DNA from: Acidobacteriaceae bacterium | GTDB taxonomy: Bacteria; Acidobacteriota; Terriglobia; Terriglobales; Acidobacteriaceae | Length of the DNA stretch: 42,790 nucleotides | Assembly (NCBI GenBank): GCA_003132325.1 | Contig: PKXK01000116.1 | Coordinates: 35,552-78,341, forward strand | Reading direction: 5' to 3' | In this document: positions 39,562 through 42,790 of the stretch, piece after piece | How the letters are laid out: the number at the start of each line of letters is the position of its first letter | Numbering within the stretch: position 1 is the first letter of the stretch | Program-made: the position numbers and the translations under genes | The notes under the pieces: model-generated | Database searches by the model: none | Told to the model about the DNA's origin: nothing | Seen by the model: only the letters and a program-made list of their open reading frames with translations

Positions 39562-39600
39562 TTTTAAGTCCCGTGCGTCTGCCAGTTTCGCCATCCGGGC
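39562..39600 (-). pseudogene. 5' half of host tRNA-Leu(UAA): presumed attachment junction
   Basis: GCCCGGATGGCGAAACTGGC, then AGACGCACGGGACTTAAAA, is the acceptor 5' strand, D-arm and anticodon arm of a tRNA-Leu(UAA), ending after the loop CUUAAAA. The expected TCCC stem, variable arm, T-arm and acceptor 3' strand are absent; an AT-rich sequence follows and then the integrase gene. It is therefore a broken tRNA whose 3' half should lie at the unseen left end of the element. Confidence 0.8.
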
Positions 39601-39697
39601 AACTCGATGCAATGACTGAATTCTACGATAATCGCTCGCGAAACTCTTGGAACCGTTCACCTTTCCATGCAACTTCTTGCCAACTTCCGGGTTCCAT

Positions 39698-39721
39698 AGT
39701 ATGTAGGAGAGTATGTAGGAG
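39698..39721 (+). repeat. Perfect 12-bp tandem repeat
   Basis: AGTATGTAGGAG occurs twice head-to-tail just before the Shine-Dalgarno sequence of the next gene. It may be a regulator site or a simple slippage product. Confidence 0.6.
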
Positions 39722-39742
39722 TGTGATGACCGGGAGGAAATC

Positions 39743-40369
39743 TTGAAAGTATCACGTTTGGCAAACAAAGCTTCGATGCGCAAAGCACTGGGTTCCGGGT
39801 TGGCGGCGAGAGCCGCTCTTTTCTTCGTTGTGGTGGGCGCGGCGGCATTGGCTTGCGCCCAGACCGGCGCCATGAGTCCTTATCAGGACGAGGCGGACGG
39901 GGTCAGCGCCGGTGGAAAATGGCTGGAATTCCACTCCGATGACAAAATGACCGGCGCGAAGAAGGTGCGCTTTGAAATCCAGTCGGATAACTATTTTCGC
40001 GAAGACCCGGAATACAAGCCCAGAGTCAATTTGTATTGCAGTGACGGCAAGCTCAAGCTCGCGGTATTCAATCCCGGAGTCAAGCTGGGTCCGCCGAACC
40101 GCCCCCCCGGCTGGTGGGGACAGATGCAGTGGGAGGTCATGGTTCGCGTTGACGATTCGCACTACTTCAAGGGCTGGAACTGGATGCGCAACCACTCCCT
40201 TTCCATGGACAAAGGCACGGTCCGGGGCATGATGGGCGCCCAGGTCTTCAAGGTGGAGCTCCCTACGCGGAGCGGCCGGCAGATCGCGGAGTTTTCTCCC
40301 AGCGGGTTGAACCTGGATCGAGTCCGACAAGCCTGCGATCTGACAGCGAAAAAGCCGAGCAAAGACTAG
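39743..40369 (+). CDS. Exported protein of unknown function (chromosomal flank)
   Basis: The 208-aa protein starts at a TTG, 7 nt after GGGAGGA; an in-frame ATG at 39776 is the alternative. The signal peptide AALFFVVVGAAALACAQ is followed by WLEFHSDDKMTGAKKVRFEIQSDNYF, a beta-rich part (VNLYCSDGKLKLAVFNPGVKLG) and GTVRGMMGAQVFKVELPTRSGRQIAEFSPSGLNLDRVRQACDL. This layout recurs in periplasmic proteins that compare a measured response between conditions (VasI-like), but I cannot name a family. It is the first gene to the right of the tRNA junction and so belongs to the host chromosome. An acidobacterial-type hairpin repeat follows its stop codon. Confidence 0.78.
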   Translation: MKVSRLANKASMRKALGSGLAARAALFFVVVGAAALACAQTGAMSPYQDEADGVSAGGKWLEFHSDDKMTGAKKVRFEIQSDNYFREDPEYKPRVNLYCSDGKLKLAVFNPGVKLGPPNRPPGWWGQMQWEVMVRVDDSHYFKGWNWMRNHSLSMDKGTVRGMMGAQVFKVELPTRSGRQIAEFSPSGLNLDRVRQACDLTAKKPSKD

Positions 40370-40376
40370 CGCATCA

Positions 40377-40416
40377 CCCACCCTTTTCGCAAAGTACGCG
40401 AAAAAAGATGGGGCAC
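40377..40416 (+). repeat. Hairpin repeat after the exported-protein gene
   Basis: CCCACCC-TTTTCGC-aaagtac-GCGAAAA-aagaTGGGG forms an imperfect stem with a perfect seven-pair core. I recall similar CCCA...GGG-framed hairpins between genes in acidobacterial genomes. It can act as a terminator. The 14-mer ccgagcaaagacta overlapping the stop codon is repeated at 40421-40434. Confidence 0.5.
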
Positions 40417-40566
40417 CCGCCCGAGCAAAGACTAAATGCGCTGGCACCCGTGAAGTGCGGGCATCGCAGGCCGAGGAATGTGCATCGAAGGTGAGAAGGT
40501 CACTTGCGGTTGTTCTATTCCTCGCGTTACTGTGGTCTGCTCGTCGAATTCAGGGTGAGGTGAAGG

Positions 40567-41511
40567 ATGTTGAGGAAGATCTTTCGCAACCAGCATAGTG
40601 CTGTCCCTCCTGGCCTGGTTTTTGTTTATCTGCTCGTTGCATTGGCTCCGTCTCTGATGGCTCAGACGGCTGAAATGGGAGCGTTGACGGGCCGGGTTAC
40701 CGATCCGTCCGGTGCCGTGGTGGCGAATGTCACGGTAACGGCGACGAGCGTAGACAATGGCCAGACGCGAAGCGCCACCACGGGGACGGATGGCACTTAT
40801 AAGCTTGACGGGCTCCCTGCGGGCAATTACCGGGTGAAGTTTGAAGCTTCCGGTTTCAAGTCGGTGGAACTTCCTTCCGCGATGGTCAATGGGACTGAGG
40901 CAGCGGTTCTGGATACGAAACTGGAAATCGGCGAAGTGGGCAATGCCATACCAGTTAACAAGCCAGCGCCGGTGTCACAGGAAAATTTGCCGAACGCCCC
41001 TTCCAGCAGCACCACACCGCCTTCTTTACAGGATCTGGGTTTTCCCGCAGAGCAGTCCCAGGGAAACGCCCGGGAGCAAGCCCTGCTCGATAAGCGGACG
41101 CACATGCTAAAGATCCATCAGCGGCTGGGCTTGATCACAACCATTCCGTTGATTGCCACCGTTGCCACTTCCCTCAACGCCGGGGGCAAGAGCACCAGCA
41201 CGACCTCGCGCGATCTGCATGTGGCTCTGGGCGGGTTGACGGGAGATTTGTATTTCATGACCGCCTACTATGCCATCCGCGCGCCCAGAGTACCCGGAAC
41301 CGAAACCCGCGGGCCGATCCGTTTCCACAAGGTTATGGCCTGGATCCATGGCCCCGGGATGATTCTGACGCCTATTTTGGGAGCGATCGCCTTCGATCAA
41401 AAGAGCAAAGGGGAGAAGGTCCACGGCATCGCTTCTGCGCATGGGCCGGTGGCCATCGTAACCGCCGGGGCGTTTGTAGCAGCTCTTCTGTCGGTATCCG
41501 TTAAATTCTGA
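40567..41511 (+). CDS. Carboxypeptidase-regulatory-like domain fused to a four-helix membrane domain (b561-like)
   Basis: The 314-aa protein has a signal peptide (PGLVFVYLLVALAPSLMAQ), then a CarboxypepD_reg-like beta domain (GALTGRVTDPSGAVVANVTVTATSVDNGQTRSATTGTDGTYKLDGLPAGNYRVKFEASGFK, about 38-98) of the kind abundant in Acidobacteriota. After a Pro/Ser linker come four membrane segments with conserved-looking His residues (KIHQRLGLITTIPL, LHVALGGLTGDLYFMTAYY, FHKVMAWIHGPGMILTPIL, ASAHGPVAIVTAGAFVA). These could ligate haem as in cytochrome b561. A YceI-like gene follows 9 nt later, the same pairing as yceJ/yceI. Confidence 0.75.
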   Translation: MLRKIFRNQHSAVPPGLVFVYLLVALAPSLMAQTAEMGALTGRVTDPSGAVVANVTVTATSVDNGQTRSATTGTDGTYKLDGLPAGNYRVKFEASGFKSVELPSAMVNGTEAAVLDTKLEIGEVGNAIPVNKPAPVSQENLPNAPSSSTTPPSLQDLGFPAEQSQGNAREQALLDKRTHMLKIHQRLGLITTIPLIATVATSLNAGGKSTSTTSRDLHVALGGLTGDLYFMTAYYAIRAPRVPGTETRGPIRFHKVMAWIHGPGMILTPILGAIAFDQKSKGEKVHGIASAHGPVAIVTAGAFVAALLSVSVKF

Positions 41512-41520
41512 GCCGCGCTT

Positions 41521-42060
41521 ATGAAAAAGACCATCCTGATGGCCTTTGCGCTTCTGGCCCTTCCTATGCTGGCCGCAGCGGATGGCCAGTGGGTTCTCGA
41601 ACAGTGCACTCTCACCTACCATGTATCCCATCCGCTGCATCAGAACGAGGGTGTGAGCCACGCGGCACGAGGCAAGGGAGTTTGCCACGCCGGACAATGC
41701 GATTTTCTGATCGCGGTGCCGGTCAAGTCGTTTGATTCCGGGGACAGCAATCGCGACATTCATATGCTCCAGGTCACGCGGGGGGCGGAGTTTCCCATGG
41801 TCACCGTGCGCACCCGCCTGCCCGAATCGGACGCCACATCCGCAACCGTTAACGCCGATCTGGAAATTCAGTTTGCCGGCCAGACTGCCCAGTACAAGCA
41901 GGTTCCCTTCAAACTGGTGACGCAAGGCGGCGCGACCCATCTCACAGGGATAATTCCAGCCACCCTCGCTGATTTCAAAATCGACCCGCCATCGCTGCTG
42001 ACCATGCCCGTCAAAAACGATATTCCGATACGCGTGGAAATGACCTGGCGGCCGCAGTGA
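41521..42060 (+). CDS. YceI-like periplasmic protein
   Basis: The 179-aa protein has a signal peptide (MKKTILMAFALLALPMLAAADG) and a YceI-type lipocalin-like barrel: WVLEQCTLTYHVSHPLHQNEG, VPVKSFDSGDSNRDIHMLQVTRGAEFPMVTVRTRLP, and TLADFKIDPPSLLTMPVKNDIPIRVEMTW. The DSGDSNRD.HM motif corresponds to D......RD.H. of the family. YceI proteins bind polyisoprenoid or quinone-like lipids. It is translated with the b561-like gene just upstream, so a quinone-related role for the pair is reasonable. Confidence 0.85.
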   Translation: MKKTILMAFALLALPMLAAADGQWVLEQCTLTYHVSHPLHQNEGVSHAARGKGVCHAGQCDFLIAVPVKSFDSGDSNRDIHMLQVTRGAEFPMVTVRTRLPESDATSATVNADLEIQFAGQTAQYKQVPFKLVTQGGATHLTGIIPATLADFKIDPPSLLTMPVKNDIPIRVEMTWRPQ

Positions 42061-42113
42061 ACGGGCTCGTCGCCTGCTTCTGATGAGGCGAGCAAAAGGA
42101 CCCCATGGCAGGT

Positions 42114-42536
42114 TCAGATCGGCACTCTACCCAGGGCCACGATGAACTGGATGCCGTCGACGTGCCTTCCCTGCAGCCGTTCGTCATTGGTGACAAAGAG
42201 ATCCACGTTCGCGCTTGCGGCGCACGCCAACTGAATGGCGTCGGGCGCCTTCAGTGACCTCTCGGATCGAAGCGCCGCATATACCTTGGCCGCTTTCACA
42301 TCGAAGGCAATCATGGTCGCGGCGGTTGAAATTGCGCGTTCGTACTTTCTACAAAGTTCAGTGTCGTTCCGCTCGGAGGGTTTCACCAGAATCTCACCCA
42401 GCGTGAGTGTGGATGTCAGCAGTTGATCGCCTCGGTCGAGCATCTTGGAACGAAGCTTTCCGACGGCCTTGGAGAGCACACCATAGTCCTCGAACAGATA
42501 AATGAAGAGGTTAGTGTCCCAAAAAACGCGACTCAT
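42114..42536 (-). CDS. PIN-domain toxin (VapC-like)
   Basis: The 140-aa protein from the ATG at 42536 shows the PIN acidic residues: Asp in RVFWDTNLFIYLFE, Glu in TLTLGEILVKP, Asp in LKAPDAIQLACA, and Asp in LFVTNDERL. This is the VapC type of tRNA- or rRNA-cleaving ribonuclease. The start codon overlaps the stop of the upstream gene (ATGA), which is the usual antitoxin-toxin order. No terminator is evident between its end and the convergent yceI-like gene 54 nt away. Confidence 0.88.
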   Translation of the reverse strand: MSRVFWDTNLFIYLFEDYGVLSKAVGKLRSKMLDRGDQLLTSTLTLGEILVKPSERNDTELCRKYERAISTAATMIAFDVKAAKVYAALRSERSLKAPDAIQLACAASANVDLFVTNDERLQGRHVDGIQFIVALGRVPI

Positions 42537-42790
42537 TCCCACCCCTCACGCAAGCGGCGTACATAGTCGTCCGCGTGCTCGTCCGCCCAAAGTGCTTTTC
42601 CAGAGCCACGGAGAGCCATTAAGGGATCGTCTTCGACTGCCCGCTCTGCGGCCTTTGCGCACCAACCGCGATACCACGAGAGAACTCCTTTAAACCAGTT
42701 TCCGGGCAGGTCCTCGGGCTTGGGAGAAATCTTCCCTCCCTCGCGTTGAGGATGATAAGCGTCGCCATGCCGAAACAGACGGCGGCGTCC
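42533..42790 (-). CDS. Probable antitoxin partner of the PIN toxin (partial)
   Basis: Too short for the track and cut by the window end, this frame reads LFRHGDAYHPQREGG, then WCAKAAERAVEDDPLMALRGSGKALWADEHADDYVRRLREGWE and stop. The tail G.LWADEHADDYVRRLREGW is typical of the C-terminus of VapB-like antitoxins, which wraps around the toxin. The N-terminal DNA-binding part, expected upstream, is not in the window. The middle part (PEDLPGNWFKGVLSWYRGW) is unusual for a small antitoxin, so a longer fusion is possible. Confidence 0.65.
   Translation of the reverse strand, partial: GRRRLFRHGDAYHPQREGGKISPKPEDLPGNWFKGVLSWYRGWCAKAAERAVEDDPLMALRGSGKALWADEHADDYVRRLREGWE

Noticed and set aside
39562-39600. 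Complete second intron-bearing tRNA-Leu gene
   Set aside because: I looked for a 3' exon (TCCC stem, GGTTC T-arm, TCCGGGC) between 39561 and 38195 on the minus strand and found only the integrase and AT-rich DNA, so this is a half gene.
1-42790. CRISPR arrays, rRNA genes and insertion sequences with transposase
   Set aside because: I saw no regularly spaced direct repeats, no rRNA-like sequence and no transposase frame in the window.

Overview
The right end of the window (about 39.6-42.8 kb) looks like the chromosome of an Acidobacteriota member. It has a secreted protein opening with the carboxypeptidase-regulatory-like motif usual in that phylum (TGRVTDPSGAVVANV), a b561-like/YceI pair, a hairpin repeat and a VapBC-like pair. 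Everything to the left looks like one large integrated, accessory-gene-rich element whose left end lies outside the window. At 39562-39600 there is only the 5' half of a tRNA-Leu(UAA), cut at the anticodon loop. Next to it are a tyrosine integrase and a complete, different tRNA-Leu(UAA) that carries a 223-nt group I intron at exactly that anticodon-loop position. I read this as an element that breaks the host tRNA-Leu and brings its own intron-protected replacement.

Layout. 1-5 kb: a backbone of small minus-strand genes, an orphan ParB-like protein, a decayed second parB 3' end, and a strongly structured non-coding stretch. 5.05-11.9 kb (+): an apparent operon of a HEPN-like protein, an AAA+ ATPase and a subtilisin-like protease (an IetA/IetS-type pair), a YjzC-like small protein, a two-domain ubiquitin-like protein, an E1-like ThiF enzyme and a DUF6527-type metal-binding protein. 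12-16.5 kb (-): two small backbone genes, then a tight four-gene operon (unknown protein, PD-(D/E)XK nuclease-like protein, tyrosine recombinase, DUF3800).

17-37.5 kb: two convergent, mirror-image cassettes. Each combines a class A FAD monooxygenase, a TetR regulator and a complete tripartite ABC efflux pump (HlyD adaptor, ATPase, permease(s), TolC/NodT channel). The left cassette runs on + (17.07-26.6 kb) and is followed by a DoxX-like membrane protein and a small secreted protein. The right cassette runs on - (35.3-27.7 kb), starts with a tandem pair of Rieske ferredoxins, each behind the same palindromic operator, and ends with a peroxiredoxin-like gene. A divergent tetR and a mipA-like outer membrane gene follow. 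Together they look like an oxidise-and-expel detoxification region. Several gene remnants (TetR, SDR, glycosyltransferase, parB, tRNA) mark insertion and deletion scars.

The most promising candidates for new biology are the combined AAA+/subtilase/ubiquitin-like operon and the intron-bearing replacement tRNA beside the integrase. All functions are inferred from sequence motifs read by eye; no database search was possible.
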